DNA of 64,000 nucleotides from Vreelandella halophila (GTDB lineage Bacteria > Pseudomonadota > Gammaproteobacteria > Pseudomonadales > Oleiphilaceae): positions 310,001-374,000 of the forward strand of contig NZ_WMEX01000001.1 of the NCBI RefSeq assembly GCF_009856365.1, given 5' to 3'. Under the pieces are notes generated by a model. That model was not told the DNA's origin. It saw nothing but the letters and a program-made list of their open reading frames with translations, and did no database searches. Of the stretch, positions 27,503 through 38,552 are shown in pieces (position 1 is the stretch's first letter; each line of letters begins with the position of its first letter). A program made the position numbers and the translations under genes.

Positions 27503-28528
27503 ATGGTGTGGCGGCCTCCCGCGGTTCTGGTCATGGGGCCGACGGCCTCGGGCAAGACGGACCTGGCTGTTGAACTGCGTGAGCGCCTGAATGGTGAGCT
27601 CATCAGCGTGGACTCGGCACTGGTCTACCGGGGCATGGACATCGGTACTGCCAAGCCGGATGCGGCCACACTGCGCCGGGCGCCCCATCACCTGATCGAC
27701 ATCCGTGATCCGGCGGAACCCTATTCGGCGGCGGAGTTCGCGGCCGATGCCGGGGCCCTGATCGGGCGCATCCGGGGAGAGGGCCGGGTGCCGATTCTGG
27801 TGGGCGGCACCATGCTCTATTTCAATGTGCTTCGCCAGGGGATGGCGAGTTTGCCGCAGGCCGATAAAGGCGTAAGGGCGGAACTGGAACATCGCTTTGA
27901 CACCGAGGGGGGTGACGCCCTCTATCGTGAGCTGGAAGCTGTGGATCCGGTGGCCGCCGCCGGGCTGCATCCGAACAACCGCCAGCGACTGATCCGTGCC
28001 CTGGAGGTCTATCGCCTCTCAGGGCGACCGATATCCGCGCACTGGGCGCAGGGCGCCGGTGAGGATCAGGGCGGCGGGCTACCGGAAGGTACCGTCAGCC
28101 TCGCGCTGGCTCCGCCGCAGCGCCGCGATCTGCATGAACGGATCGAGCGCCGGTTCAGGGCGATGCTGGAGCAGGGGCTGCTGGAGGAGGTGCAGACGCT
28201 TTATGCGCGCAGCGACCTGTCCCCGGATCTGCCGTCCATCCGGGCGGTGGGGTATCGTCAGGTGTGGGACTACCTGAGCGGCGCAACCCAATATGATGAT
28301 ATGATTGAGCGCGCGCTGGCAGCCACCCGTCAGCTGGCCAAGCGCCAGCTGACGTGGCTTCGCAGGTGGCCGGATGCGCACTGGCTGGACAGTCAGGGCA
28401 AGGATCCGTTGGCCGATGCCTTGAAAATCGTCAAAGGCGGCACCACTGTCTCCGGTGATCCAGACACCACGCCGCATGGTATGAAAGGAACAGCGCCCGG
28501 GGATCGCCCCGGGGGCGAGCAATCATAA
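27503..28528 (+). CDS. miaA: tRNA dimethylallyltransferase MiaA
   Basis: A 341-residue enzyme that adds a dimethylallyl group to A37 of UNN-decoding tRNAs. The P-loop is [10 protein letters not shown], the family signature [18 protein letters not shown] follows, and VGGTMLYF lies in the substrate channel. The start at 27503 is two bases after the mutL stop. Its partner in the same modification, MiaB, is encoded at the other end of the window (59734-61077). A glycine- and threonine-rich tail of about 30 residues after the conserved fold is an ordinary extension. Confidence 0.95.
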   Translation: MVWRPPAVLVMGPTASGKTDLAVELRERLNGELISVDSALVYRGMDIGTAKPDAATLRRAPHHLIDIRDPAEPYSAAEFAADAGALIGRIRGEGRVPILVGGTMLYFNVLRQGMASLPQADKGVRAELEHRFDTEGGDALYRELEAVDPVAAAGLHPNNRQRLIRALEVYRLSGRPISAHWAQGAGEDQGGGLPEGTVSLALAPPQRRDLHERIERRFRAMLEQGLLEEVQTLYARSDLSPDLPSIRAVGYRQVWDYLSGATQYDDMIERALAATRQLAKRQLTWLRRWPDAHWLDSQGKDPLADALKIVKGGTTVSGDPDTTPHGMKGTAPGDRPGGEQS

Positions 28529-28545
28529 AAAACAGGAGCAGCCTC

Positions 28546-28800
28546 ATGTCAAAAGGGCATTCCCTACAAGACCCTTACCTGAATTCCCTGCGCAAGGAAC
28601 GCATCCCCGTGTCCATCTTTCTGGTCAACGGCATCAAGCTCCAGGGGCAGATCGAATCGTTTGACCAGTTCGTGGTCCTGCTGCGCAACACTGTCAGCCA
28701 GATGGTCTACAAGCACGCCATTTCCACGATTGTGCCGTCGCGTAATGTGAAGGCGCCCCAGCATCCCGGTGACGAGGGCGAGGCGGTCGATCCCGAATGA
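28546..28800 (+). CDS. hfq: RNA chaperone Hfq
   Basis: An 84-residue Sm-like protein that pairs small RNAs with mRNAs. The Sm1 motif is in [19 protein letters not shown] and the Sm2 motif contains [12 protein letters not shown]. The short acidic C-terminal tail (about residues 67-84) is like that of Pseudomonas rather than the long enterobacterial tail. It follows miaA by 17 bases with the ribosome site CAGGAG and precedes hflX by 14 bases, the standard order. Confidence 0.98.
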   Translation: MSKGHSLQDPYLNSLRKERIPVSIFLVNGIKLQGQIESFDQFVVLLRNTVSQMVYKHAISTIVPSRNVKAPQHPGDEGEAVDPE

Positions 28801-28814
28801 GGAGCAGCACCTGA

Positions 28815-30134
28815 TTGTTTGAGCGTCCTGAGGTCGGTGAACGGGCCCTTCTCGTTCACATTACGCTGGCGTCCGAGATGGAGCCGGAAAATCCGGATGA
28901 ATTCCGCGAGTTGGCAGAGTCCGCCGGAGTGACCTGTGCAGCCGTTGTCACCGGGACCCGGAATCAGCCCAGTTCGCGCTTCTTTCTGGGCAAGGGCAAG
29001 CTCGAGGAGCTGCGTGCGACCCTGAACGCCGAGGGCGCGGACGTGGTGCTGTTCAATCACCAGCTCAGCCCCAGTCAGGAGCGTAATCTCGAGGCCGAAC
29101 TCAAATGCCGGGTACTGGACCGCACCGGGGTCATTCTCGATATCTTCGCCCAGCGCGCCCGCACCTATGAAGGCAAGCTGCAGGTGGAGCTGGCCCAGCT
29201 GGAGCACATGTCCACGCGGCTGGTCCGGGGCTGGACGCATCTGGAGCGCCAGAAGGGCGGTATCGGTCAGCGGGGGCCGGGTGAGACCCAGCTTGAGACC
29301 GACCGACGGCTGCTGCGCTCGCGCATCAACCAGATCAACCGCAGGCTCGAGAAGGTCCGGCGCCAGCGCGAGCAGGCGAGGCGGTCGCGTAAGCGTGCCG
29401 AGATCCCAGTGGTCTCGCTGGTGGGCTATACCAATGCGGGCAAATCCTCCCTGTTCAACCATCTGACTGATTCCACGGTGTTTGAGGCGGACCAGCTGTT
29501 CGCCACCCTGGACCCCACGGTGCGCCGTGTGAGCGTGCCGGACGTGGGCCCGGTGGTGCTGGCGGATACGGTTGGGTTTATCCGGCATCTGCCGCACACC
29601 CTGGTCGAGGCGTTCCGCGCCACTCTTGAGGAGACGGTCGAGGCCTCGCTGCTGCTTCATATCATCGACAATACCGATCCGGCCCGTGATGACACCATCC
29701 AGCAGGTTGAATCGGTGCTGGGTGAGATCGGAGCCGGTGAAGTGCCGGTTCTGCAGGTGTGCAACAAGATCGATCTCATCCCCGGTGCGCAGCCGGGGGT
29801 GGAGCGGGACGAGAGCGGTCGTCCGGTACGCGTCTGGCTGTCGGCCCATACCGGGGCTGGCATGGAGGAGCTGCGCGACGCCGTCGCGGAGCGTCTGGCC
29901 GAGGACGTCGTCCATCGCTATGTGAAACTGTCTCCGGCGGATGGCTGGCTGCGGGCCCAGTTCTACCAGAGCGGTGCCGTGGTGGCGGAGCGCATGTCCG
30001 ACAGTGGCGAGCCTGTGCTGGAGCTGCGCATGGAGGCCCGCGACTGGCACCAGCTGCTTGCACGTGCCGGCACGGACGAGAATCGGCTGACCTGCCTGGA
30101 CGGCAGTGACTGGATGGCGGTTGAGGCGGTGTAG
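28815..30134 (+). CDS. hflX: Ribosome-associated GTPase HflX
   Basis: A 439-residue GTPase that rescues or splits stalled and heat-damaged ribosomes. The N-terminal HflX domain runs to about residue 190 with the helical linker (RGPGETQLETDRR). The GTPase motifs are GYTNAGKSSLFN (G1), DTVGFI (G3) and NKIDL (G4). Translation begins at TTG (28815), chosen because the following LFERPEVGERALLVH matches the family N-terminus and a GGAGCAG site precedes it. Confidence 0.94.
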   Translation: MFERPEVGERALLVHITLASEMEPENPDEFRELAESAGVTCAAVVTGTRNQPSSRFFLGKGKLEELRATLNAEGADVVLFNHQLSPSQERNLEAELKCRVLDRTGVILDIFAQRARTYEGKLQVELAQLEHMSTRLVRGWTHLERQKGGIGQRGPGETQLETDRRLLRSRINQINRRLEKVRRQREQARRSRKRAEIPVVSLVGYTNAGKSSLFNHLTDSTVFEADQLFATLDPTVRRVSVPDVGPVVLADTVGFIRHLPHTLVEAFRATLEETVEASLLLHIIDNTDPARDDTIQQVESVLGEIGAGEVPVLQVCNKIDLIPGAQPGVERDESGRPVRVWLSAHTGAGMEELRDAVAERLAEDVVHRYVKLSPADGWLRAQFYQSGAVVAERMSDSGEPVLELRMEARDWHQLLARAGTDENRLTCLDGSDWMAVEAV

Positions 30135-30235
30135 TACCCCCGGTTGTCGCGGCCTTTCAGAACACCTACTATTTGCATCTGTTGTGCCCGGCAGACCCGG
30201 GCCGCTGCAGCGTATAACCTCAGACGGAGAACACT

Positions 30236-31465
30236 ATGGCCTGGAACGAACCGGGTGGTAACCGCAACAACGACCGCGACCCCTGGAGCTCGGGCAATCG
30301 CGGCGGCAACGATCAGGGGCCGCCGGACCTCGATGAGGCCCTGAAAAAGGGCCTCGACAAGCTGAACCGGCTTTTCGGCAACAAGGGCGGTTCCGGTGGC
30401 AGTGGCGGCTCGGGCAGCAGTGGTGGCCAAGGCGGTGGCGGCTTTGGCCTGATCCTCGCCGTGGTCGGTCTGCTGGTTTTCGGCTTTCTGGCCTGGCAGT
30501 CGGTCTACATCGTGGACGAGCGGGAAAACGGCGTTGTCCTGCGCTTCGGTGAGTACCACAAAACCACCATGCCAGGTCTGAATTTCAAGATTCCGCTGCT
30601 GGACGATGTCCGCATGGTCACAGTGACCGATGTGCGCTCCTTCAGGTCCACGGGGCACATGCTTACCGAGGATGAGAACATCGTCAGTGTGAACCTGAGC
30701 GTCCAGTACCGGGTCGAGGAGCCGAAGAACTTTGTGCTCAATGTGCGCAGTCCCAGCACGACCCTGCAATACGCGACGGACAGCGCCCTGCGCCACGAAG
30801 TGGGTAGTTCAACCCTGCATGGGGTGCTTACGGAGCGCCGTGCGGAACTGGGGCAGCTGGTTGAGAAGCGCCTGCAGCGTTTTCTGAATACCTATACGGT
30901 GGGCATGCAGATCCTGCGAGTGAACGTCGAGAGTACCCAGCCCCCGGAGCCGGTGCAGGAAGCCTTCCGTGATGTGCAGCGTGCCCGTGAGGACATGCAG
31001 CGCTTCGTTGATCAGGCGGAACAGTATCGTAACCGAGTGGTCCCGGAGGCGCGGGGTCAGGCAGAGCGTATCCGCGAGGAAGCGAAGGCCTATCGAGACA
31101 AGGTGGTGGAAGCCGCCCAGGGTGAGACAGCCCGCTTCCTGGATGTGCTCGGCGTCTATGAGCAGGCTCCGGAGATTACAGCCCGCCGGCTCTATATCGA
31201 TACCATGCAGCAGGTTCTCACCGGGACCAGCAAGGTGGTTGTCGACATTGAGAAGGGCAACAACCTGATGATGCTGCCGCTGGATCAGATGATGAAGGGC
31301 GGCGCCAGGGCCATGGCGGATGATGCTCCGGGCGGGAGTAGCTCCGGCGATACACAGCATCAGGGTATTGGCTCCACCAATGACCGCATTGACCGGATCA
31401 GCGATCAGGTGATCGATCGCATCCGTGATCAGCAGAACAGTAATTCCGGCCGGGAGAGGCGTTAA
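30236..31465 (+). CDS. hflK: FtsH protease modulator HflK
   Basis: A 409-residue inner-membrane protein of the SPFH/prohibitin group. A glycine-, asparagine- and serine-rich cytoplasmic segment (about 1-72) precedes one membrane helix (about 73-92) and the periplasmic SPFH domain (about 95-280), followed by a long coiled coil. With HflC it forms a large cage around FtsH and restrains its membrane-protein degradation. hflC begins two bases after its stop. A 101-base gap to hflX may hold its promoter, but none is convincing. Confidence 0.95.
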   Translation: MAWNEPGGNRNNDRDPWSSGNRGGNDQGPPDLDEALKKGLDKLNRLFGNKGGSGGSGGSGSSGGQGGGGFGLILAVVGLLVFGFLAWQSVYIVDERENGVVLRFGEYHKTTMPGLNFKIPLLDDVRMVTVTDVRSFRSTGHMLTEDENIVSVNLSVQYRVEEPKNFVLNVRSPSTTLQYATDSALRHEVGSSTLHGVLTERRAELGQLVEKRLQRFLNTYTVGMQILRVNVESTQPPEPVQEAFRDVQRAREDMQRFVDQAEQYRNRVVPEARGQAERIREEAKAYRDKVVEAAQGETARFLDVLGVYEQAPEITARRLYIDTMQQVLTGTSKVVVDIEKGNNLMMLPLDQMMKGGARAMADDAPGGSSSGDTQHQGIGSTNDRIDRISDQVIDRIRDQQNSNSGRERR

Positions 31466-31467
31466 GC

Positions 31468-32343
31468 ATGAACACTAAGGGTATACTGGCGATCATAGCC
31501 GGTGTCGTGGTTCTTTACCTCGTGTCGGCGACCGTCTACATCGTGCCGGAAACCCATCGCGGCGTCGTTCTGCGGTTTGGTGAACTCGTCAAGACAGGTG
31601 TGGAGCCCGGACTGCATTTCAAGCTTCCCTGGGTCGAGACGGCAGAGGAGTTCGATACGCGGATTCTGACACTCAATATCGAAACCCAGCGGTATCTGAC
31701 CATTGAGAAAAAACCACTGGATGTGGATTCCTACGTGACCTGGCAGATCATCGATGTGGCCGACTTCTACCGGGCCACCGGTGGCAGTGAGATGCGGGCG
31801 GAAGGGCTTCTTGCCTCCCGGATTGAAAACGGCCTCCGGGATGAGTTCGGGGTGCGTAACATGACGGAGGTTGTTTCTGGTGCCCGTGATGAGCTGATGG
31901 AGAAGATTCAGGGCAACGTGGATGAATTCACGCGCAAGGAATTCGGCATCCGCGTTCAGGATATCCGGATCAAGGGGATTGAGCTCCCGGATGAAGTCAG
32001 TGAAACGGTGTATCAGCGCATGCGCACTGAGCGCCAGGCCGAGGCGCAGGAATACCGCTCCCGTGGGCGCGAACAGGCCGAGGGCGTGCGCGCTGCGGCG
32101 GACCGTAAGGTGACGGTGCTGCTGGCCGAGGCGAACCGTGAAGCCCAGGAAACCCGTGGTGAGGGTGACGGCAAGGCCGCGACCATTTACGCGGAGGCCT
32201 ACGGGCAGGACCAGGAGTTTTATGAGCTCTATCGCACGCTTGAGGCTTACCGCAGCACCTTCAACAGTCGCCAGGACGTGTTCCTGATGGATTCCCAGAG
32301 CGACTTCATGAACATGCTGGACGGACCCATGGGCGGGCAGTAA
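31468..32343 (+). CDS. hflC: FtsH protease modulator HflC
   Basis: A 291-residue SPFH protein, partner of HflK. One N-terminal membrane helix (about 5-22) precedes the SPFH domain (VPETHRGVVLRFGEL) and a coiled-coil stretch rich in Glu, Gln and Ala (about 180-235). The gene closes the nnrD-to-hflC run and is followed 17 bases later by a strong intrinsic terminator. Confidence 0.95.
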   Translation: MNTKGILAIIAGVVVLYLVSATVYIVPETHRGVVLRFGELVKTGVEPGLHFKLPWVETAEEFDTRILTLNIETQRYLTIEKKPLDVDSYVTWQIIDVADFYRATGGSEMRAEGLLASRIENGLRDEFGVRNMTEVVSGARDELMEKIQGNVDEFTRKEFGIRVQDIRIKGIELPDEVSETVYQRMRTERQAEAQEYRSRGREQAEGVRAAADRKVTVLLAEANREAQETRGEGDGKAATIYAEAYGQDQEFYELYRTLEAYRSTFNSRQDVFLMDSQSDFMNMLDGPMGGQ

Positions 32344-32360
32344 CACCTGCAGCCCCAGTG

Positions 32361-32387
32361 AACCGGAGCTTCGGCTCCGGTTTTTTT
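32361..32387 (+). terminator. Intrinsic terminator after hflC
   Basis: A nine-pair stem (AACCGGAGC with GCTCCGGTT) closes a stable TTCG tetraloop and runs into a tract of seven T. It lies 17 bases after the hflC stop. Confidence 0.92.
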
Positions 32388-32449
32388 ATGGGCGCGATGG
32401 GCGTAGAATCCCGGCTCTGTAACAAACCCGAACGGTGCCTGGTATTGCC

Positions 32450-32635
32450 ATGTGGCAGGATCTGCTGACAGCTCTGGCGCTGGTGCTCATCATTGAGGGC
32501 GTCATGCCGTTTCTGTGTCCGCAGCGCTGGCAGCGGATGGTGGAAGTTCTGGCACAGATGGCGCCCTCAAGTATGCGGTGGGCGGGGTTTGCGAGCATGC
32601 TGGTGGGGGTGACCCTGCTCTATGTTGTTCGCTAG
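32450..32635 (+). CDS. Small DUF2065 (YjeT-type) membrane protein
   Basis: A 61-residue protein with two hydrophobic segments (about residues 4-22 and 44-60) joined by a short loop containing CPQRWQRM. It matches the YjeT family encoded between hflC and hisZ or purA in gammaproteobacteria. The function is unknown. The ATG at 32450 was preferred to a GTG 15 bases upstream because MWQDLL matches the family start. A hairpin (32635-32649, GGTTCC around CCC) overlaps its stop but has no U tract. Confidence 0.85.
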   Translation: MWQDLLTALALVLIIEGVMPFLCPQRWQRMVEVLAQMAPSSMRWAGFASMLVGVTLLYVVR

Positions 32636-32695
32636 GTTCCCCCGGAACCGCTTGAAACGTTCCTGCTCAGTCAATCAATCACGGATTCAAGCGTC

Positions 32696-33874
32696 ATGAG
32701 TACGTCTGATCGATGGTTGCTGCCCGATGGGGTGGCCGATGTCCTGCCGCCCCAGGCCCAGAAGGTCGAGGCCCTGCGCCGCGAGCTGATGGATACCTAT
32801 CGGCGCTGGGGCTATGAACTCATCATCCCCCCGATGATCGAATACCTGCAGTCGCTTCTGACCGGTACCGGCAATGATCTGGATCTGCAGACGTTCAAGC
32901 TGACGGATCAGCTGACCGGTCGGATGATGGGCGTGCGCGCCGACATGACCCCGCAGGCGGCGCGGATGGACGCGCACAGCCTGCGCCGCCCGGGTGTCAC
33001 GCGCCTGTGTTATGCCGGCCATGTTCTGCATGCCCGCCCGAGCAGCATGCTGGCCAGTCGTACCCCGCTGCAGGTCGGGTGCGAGCTTTTCGGCAGCCGC
33101 AGCAGTGGCGCCGACCAGGAAATCATCGATCTGATGCTGGAGACCCTGACTGCGGCTGGCGTTGAAACGGTTCACCTGGACATCGCCCATGTGGGCATTT
33201 TCCAGTGCCTGGCGGAAGAGGCGGCCCTGGGGGGCGATCTGGAGCAGCGGGTCTTTGATGCCCTGCGCCGGCGCTCCATCCCGGAGCTGGACGAGCTTCT
33301 GGGCACTGCCGAAGCCGGCTCCGCCCGCGCCATGCTGCGGGAGCTGGGCCGGCTCAGTGGTGGCGAAGGGGTGCCGGATGCCGCTCGGCAACGGCTGGCG
33401 GGAGCGCCTGCGCCCGTGCTCGAGGCCATTGACCAGCTGGAGCAGACCGCCGCCCGGGTGCGTGAGCGTCACCCCGGCGTGGCCATCGGGTTCGATTTCA
33501 GCGAACTGCGCGGCTACAACTATCACACCGGCCTGGTGTTCGCCGCCTACACACCGGGGCAGGAGGAAGCGCTCGCCCAGGGCGGTCGATACGATGCCGT
33601 GGGCGAGGATTTCGGTCGCGCCCGCCCGGCCACCGGCTTCAGTGCCGACCTGAACCGGCTTCTGGAAGCGGGCCGGCGAACCTTCGGTGCCGGCGGGGGC
33701 GCCATCCTGGCCCCGGCTGGAACGGACGCGGCGCTGCGCCGGCGCATCAGCGAGCTGCGCCAGAGTGACACGGTCATCCAGCAGCTGGACGACGAGGCCG
33801 ATGACCGGCTGCCGCCCGGCTGTGACCGCCAGCTTGTCCTGAAGGACGGTGACTGGAAAGTGGAGCCGCTGTAG
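32696..33874 (+). CDS. hisZ: ATP phosphoribosyltransferase regulatory subunit HisZ
   Basis: A 392-residue paralogue of histidyl-tRNA synthetase without the anticodon domain. HisZ forms a hetero-octamer with short-form HisG and confers histidine feedback control on the first step of histidine synthesis. Class II-like segments are visible: DVLPPQAQKVEALR near the start, RADMTPQAAR and the glycine-rich GGRYDAVG. The hisG gene is not in the window. Position upstream of purA matches Pseudomonas. Confidence 0.94.
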   Translation: MSTSDRWLLPDGVADVLPPQAQKVEALRRELMDTYRRWGYELIIPPMIEYLQSLLTGTGNDLDLQTFKLTDQLTGRMMGVRADMTPQAARMDAHSLRRPGVTRLCYAGHVLHARPSSMLASRTPLQVGCELFGSRSSGADQEIIDLMLETLTAAGVETVHLDIAHVGIFQCLAEEAALGGDLEQRVFDALRRRSIPELDELLGTAEAGSARAMLRELGRLSGGEGVPDAARQRLAGAPAPVLEAIDQLEQTAARVRERHPGVAIGFDFSELRGYNYHTGLVFAAYTPGQEEALAQGGRYDAVGEDFGRARPATGFSADLNRLLEAGRRTFGAGGGAILAPAGTDAALRRRISELRQSDTVIQQLDDEADDRLPPGCDRQLVLKDGDWKVEPL

Positions 33875-33901
33875 CCGCAGCGGCGTGAACGTCAATCATG
33901 A

Positions 33902-35224
<1,323 letters not shown>

Positions 35225-35227
35225 ATC

Positions 35228-36226
35228 TCAGGCCGGCTTGCGGGCCACCAGGGTGGCCCGACGGGGCGCCGGATAGCCTTCAATGGTCCGGTGCTCGTCC
35301 TCCGGATCCAGGAAATCGGGCAGTGACTGGAACTGCATCCAGTCCGTGGCGCGCTGTTCGTCCGTGGTGGTGCGCGTTACATCCACACACTCAATCTCCC
35401 GGTAACCGGCACGCTGCAGCCAGCGCTTCAGGGTGGGGACGCTGGGAATGAACCAGACGTTGCGCATGCGCGCGTAGCGGTCTTCCGGCATCAGCGTCTC
35501 GCCCATTTCGCCCTCAATCACCAGTGTCTCCAGTACCAGCTCGCCGCCGGGCTTGAGCGTGCCCTTGAGTTCGATCAGGTGGTCGATGGGCGAGCGCCGG
35601 TGATAGAGCACCCCCAGTGACAGGGTGGTATCGAACAGCTGGAGCTGGTGGGGCAGGTCCTCCAGCCGCTGTGGCAGCAGGTGGGCATGTGGATCACCCA
35701 GGTAGGTACGCACCGCCTGGAACTGCATCAGGAACAGCATGCCGGGGTCGATGCCGACCACCCTCTGGGCCCCGGCTCCCAGGATGCGCCAGCAGTGGTA
35801 GCCGGAACCGCACCCAACATCCAGTACGGTACGGCCGCGCAGGTCACTCAGACCGGGCCGGACCCGTTCCCACTTCCAGTCGGATCGCCACTCGGTGTCG
35901 ATATGGGTCCCGAAGAAATCGAAGGGCCCCTTGCGCCAGGGCATCAGGCCCCGCAGCCCCTGTTCAAGCTGCTCCCGTTGGGCCTCCGTCAGGGGCTCGG
36001 GTGTTGTGAGCGTGACCGTCGGTTGATCGAGGTCCGCTTCGGCGCTGGGGATCCGGGGAAGCTGATTGAGCGCCGCCATCCAGCGCGGCAGGTCGCCGTG
36101 CGGGTGGGTCTCGAAGACGCTGGTCAGGCGCTGTTGCAGTTGCTCGTGCCACTCTGTTCGGCCGCTGTCGTGCAGCCAGTCCAGCAGGTTGGCGTATTCG
36201 CTGCGCCAGTCAAAGTCCGTGCTCAT
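35228..36226 (-). CDS. cmoB: tRNA U34 carboxymethyltransferase CmoB
   Basis: A 332-residue SAM-type methyltransferase fold that uses carboxy-SAM to make cmo5U34 in wobble-position tRNAs. The cofactor loop is [14 protein letters not shown], and [10 protein letters not shown] and [10 protein letters not shown] are CmoB signatures. It overlaps cmoA by four bases (ATGA), so the producer and the user of carboxy-SAM are translated together. Confidence 0.96.
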   Translation of the reverse strand: MSTDFDWRSEYANLLDWLHDSGRTEWHEQLQQRLTSVFETHPHGDLPRWMAALNQLPRIPSAEADLDQPTVTLTTPEPLTEAQREQLEQGLRGLMPWRKGPFDFFGTHIDTEWRSDWKWERVRPGLSDLRGRTVLDVGCGSGYHCWRILGAGAQRVVGIDPGMLFLMQFQAVRTYLGDPHAHLLPQRLEDLPHQLQLFDTTLSLGVLYHRRSPIDHLIELKGTLKPGGELVLETLVIEGEMGETLMPEDRYARMRNVWFIPSVPTLKRWLQRAGYREIECVDVTRTTTDEQRATDWMQFQSLPDFLDPEDEHRTIEGYPAPRRATLVARKPA

Positions 36227-36990
36227 GCCGTCGCCTCCGGCGCAATGGCGAGGATGGAGACAAAGTTCAGCGACTGGTGCCAGAGCGTGACCTGCTCAAA
36301 GCCGGCCGCTTCCAGCCGCTGGCGGTGCGTCGCTATGGACTCGGGGATCAGCACTTCTTCCAGCGCGTTGCGTTTGCGGCTGATCTCCATCTCGGAATAG
36401 CCCTGGGCACGCTTGAAGTCCAGGTGCAGCTCCTCCAGCAGTGACTGCTCGGCGGCATCCGCGAACGCCACCTTCTCCGAAAGCACCAGGGCGCCGCCCG
36501 GTGTCAGGGCCTGGCAGAGGCGCGCCAGAAGCGCGTCCCGGTCCTCCGGGGGCAGGAACTGGAGGGTGAAGTTCAGGGCCACCACGCTGGCGGGCTGGTA
36601 GTCGATGTCGCGGATGTCGGCGCACTGGAGAGCCACCGGCAGCTGGCCGTCGTCCAGGGCAATGTAATGGCGGCAGCGCTCGACCATGGAGGCAGCGTTG
36701 TCGACAGCCACAATGCGGGCGCCATGGACTTTCACGCTGTGGCGCATGGCCAGGCTCACGGCCCCCAGTGAGCACCCCAGATCATAGAGCGCCGTGTCCG
36801 GCCGTGCGAAGCGCGCGGCGATCACCCCGATCATGGGCACAATGGTGGTGTAGCCGGGCACAGAGCGCCGGATCATGTCCGGAAAGACGCGTGCGACTGC
36901 CTCGTCAAACCGGAACGGGTCATCGGAGGCGCTGGCGCCGGCATACACGGCATCAGTTTCGGTATCGAAGCGACCGGTTGGATCATTCAT
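36223..36990 (-). CDS. cmoA: Carboxy-S-adenosyl-L-methionine synthase CmoA
   Basis: A 255-residue enzyme that makes carboxy-SAM from SAM and prephenate. The cofactor loop is [14 protein letters not shown]. The ATG at 36990 ([12 protein letters not shown]) was chosen over a start 54 codons upstream that runs into the neighbouring intergenic sequence. It is the first gene of the cmoAB operon; srkA lies 29 bases upstream in the same direction, so the three may be cotranscribed. Confidence 0.95.
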   Translation of the reverse strand: MNDPTGRFDTETDAVYAGASASDDPFRFDEAVARVFPDMIRRSVPGYTTIVPMIGVIAARFARPDTALYDLGCSLGAVSLAMRHSVKVHGARIVAVDNAASMVERCRHYIALDDGQLPVALQCADIRDIDYQPASVVALNFTLQFLPPEDRDALLARLCQALTPGGALVLSEKVAFADAAEQSLLEELHLDFKRAQGYSEMEISRKRNALEEVLIPESIATHRQRLEAAGFEQVTLWHQSLNFVSILAIAPEATA

Positions 36991-37019
36991 GGTGCGGTTT
37001 CCGTTGTTCGTGGGCGCTG

Positions 37020-38015
37020 TCAGGGCCCGGGAGGCCGGACCGGTGGCTGCTGCAGGCTGGCGAGCTGTTCGCGCAGCATCAGAATATGGTCGGACCAGAA
37101 TCGTGCCTGGCCGAACCAGGGGAAGTGCATGGGGAAGGTGGGGTCGTCCCACCGCCAGGCCAGCCAGGCGGCCTGGTTGATCAGTCGCATGGTGCGAAGA
37201 GGCTCAATGAGGTGGCATTCCGCCGGGTTGAACTGGTTGAACTGCTCGTAGCCCTCGATGAGCTCTCCCAGCTGCCAGCGCTGCTCCTCGGCGTCGCCAC
37301 TGAGCATCAGCCAGATGTCCTGGACAGCCGGGCCCTGACGGGCGTCGTCAAAGTCCACGAACAGCAGCCGTTCCTCGCGCATCAGGATGTTGCCCATATG
37401 GCAATCCCCGTGCAGCCGCTGGATCGTCACCTCGCCGGCGCGCTCCTGGCAGGCGCGGATGGCATCGAGCAGGTCCGGGATCAGGCTGCGGTAGGCCGCC
37501 ACCAGATCGTCCGGCACAAATCCGGCATCCAGGACATAGCGCTGCCCCTCATCAATCACCCGGACCGGGTCAATGGTGGGGCGGTGCTGGAAGTCCCTGC
37601 GCGCGCCAACCTGATGGATGCGCCCGAGCCACTGGCCAATGCGGAACAGTGTGTCCGGAAGCGTGATGTCCGGGGCCTGGCCGCCGCGCTGGGGGTAGAG
37701 CGCCAGCGTGAAACCGCCGTAGTCCGCCAGGTAGCCGCCGCCGGGCATGGGGAGCGCACCAACCGCCGGGATCTCGGCGGACTCCAGCTCGGCCACAAAT
37801 CCGTGCTCTTCCTCCAGCTGCGGTCGGGACCAGCGTCCCGGGCGATAGAACTTGGCGATCAGCGGCTTCTGGTCCTCAATCCCGACCTGGTAGACACGGT
37901 TCTCATAGGAATTAAGCGGGAAGAGTCGGCCGTTAACCGCGTAGCCACAGGCCTCTACCGCATCGAGAACCAGGTCGGGGGTGAGGTGCTGGTAGGGGTG
38001 CGCCATCGTCTCCAT
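37020..38015 (-). CDS. srkA: Stress response kinase SrkA (YihE family)
   Basis: A 331-residue protein kinase with a choline-kinase-like fold. The catalytic loop is LHGDCHMGNIL and the metal-binding aspartate is in FVDFDD. In E. coli YihE/SrkA counters MazEF-dependent death and envelope stress and is regulated by Cpx. An ATG four codons in (MAHPYQHL) is a plausible alternative start. A small anchored protein is encoded directly upstream with three bases between them. Confidence 0.92.
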   Translation of the reverse strand: METMAHPYQHLTPDLVLDAVEACGYAVNGRLFPLNSYENRVYQVGIEDQKPLIAKFYRPGRWSRPQLEEEHGFVAELESAEIPAVGALPMPGGGYLADYGGFTLALYPQRGGQAPDITLPDTLFRIGQWLGRIHQVGARRDFQHRPTIDPVRVIDEGQRYVLDAGFVPDDLVAAYRSLIPDLLDAIRACQERAGEVTIQRLHGDCHMGNILMREERLLFVDFDDARQGPAVQDIWLMLSGDAEEQRWQLGELIEGYEQFNQFNPAECHLIEPLRTMRLINQAAWLAWRWDDPTFPMHFPWFGQARFWSDHILMLREQLASLQQPPVRPPGP

Positions 38016-38018
38016 GGG

Positions 38019-38471
38019 TCAGCTGCCTGTCGCGGGGTTGATGGGGGCCGCGTGACCGGGGGTGCGACGGGTCTCCATGTTATTGAGGTAGTACCAGTTC
38101 TCGTCCAGCTCCCAGCGTACCCGGCGGATGCTGCCCGAGGCGGTGACGGTCTCACTTGCCCGTGCCTGAAGGCGGGCGTACTCCTGTTCAGCGCGGCGGA
38201 ATTCGCGGCTGGTTTCCGGTATCCGGCGCAGGTCAGGGAACAGTTCCCGCATGGCCTGGGCGGTGTCCACACGGGGCGAGCGAAGTGTGCTCATGACGGC
38301 CGTGTCTCCTTCCACGCGCAGCACGCGGAAAGGATAGGGGTAGTCCGCCAGCGCGGACTGTTCGCGCAGCGTTTCATTGAGTTCCATCACGGTATAGCCG
38401 CGCCAGCCCAGCCAGCTTACAAACAGGGCTGCCACGATCATGACCGCAATGAACTGGCGGATGTCCGACAT
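38019..38471 (-). CDS. Anchored hypothetical protein upstream of srkA
   Basis: A 150-residue protein with one N-terminal membrane segment (about residues 6-24, VMIVAALFVSWLGW) and a periplasmic remainder that is mostly beta/alpha with an RRAEQEYARLQARA helix. I do not recognise the family. The stop is three bases from the srkA start, so they are cotranscribed and may share an envelope-stress role, which is an inference. Length, codon use and an intact frame support a real gene. Confidence 0.7.
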   Translation of the reverse strand: MSDIRQFIAVMIVAALFVSWLGWRGYTVMELNETLREQSALADYPYPFRVLRVEGDTAVMSTLRSPRVDTAQAMRELFPDLRRIPETSREFRRAEQEYARLQARASETVTASGSIRRVRWELDENWYYLNNMETRRTPGHAAPINPATGS

Positions 38472-38552
38472 ACTTCCCCCGCTGAAATGGCCAGGTCACC
38501 AGTATAACCGCTTGGGCGTTTCAATCAGAGTCCCGGCTGGTATCCTTTGCCC

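Noticed and set aside
36768-38507. A 579-codon plus-strand frame across cmoA, srkA and the anchored protein
   Set aside because: It spans three good genes and their gaps on the other strand; composition is typical of an antisense shadow.
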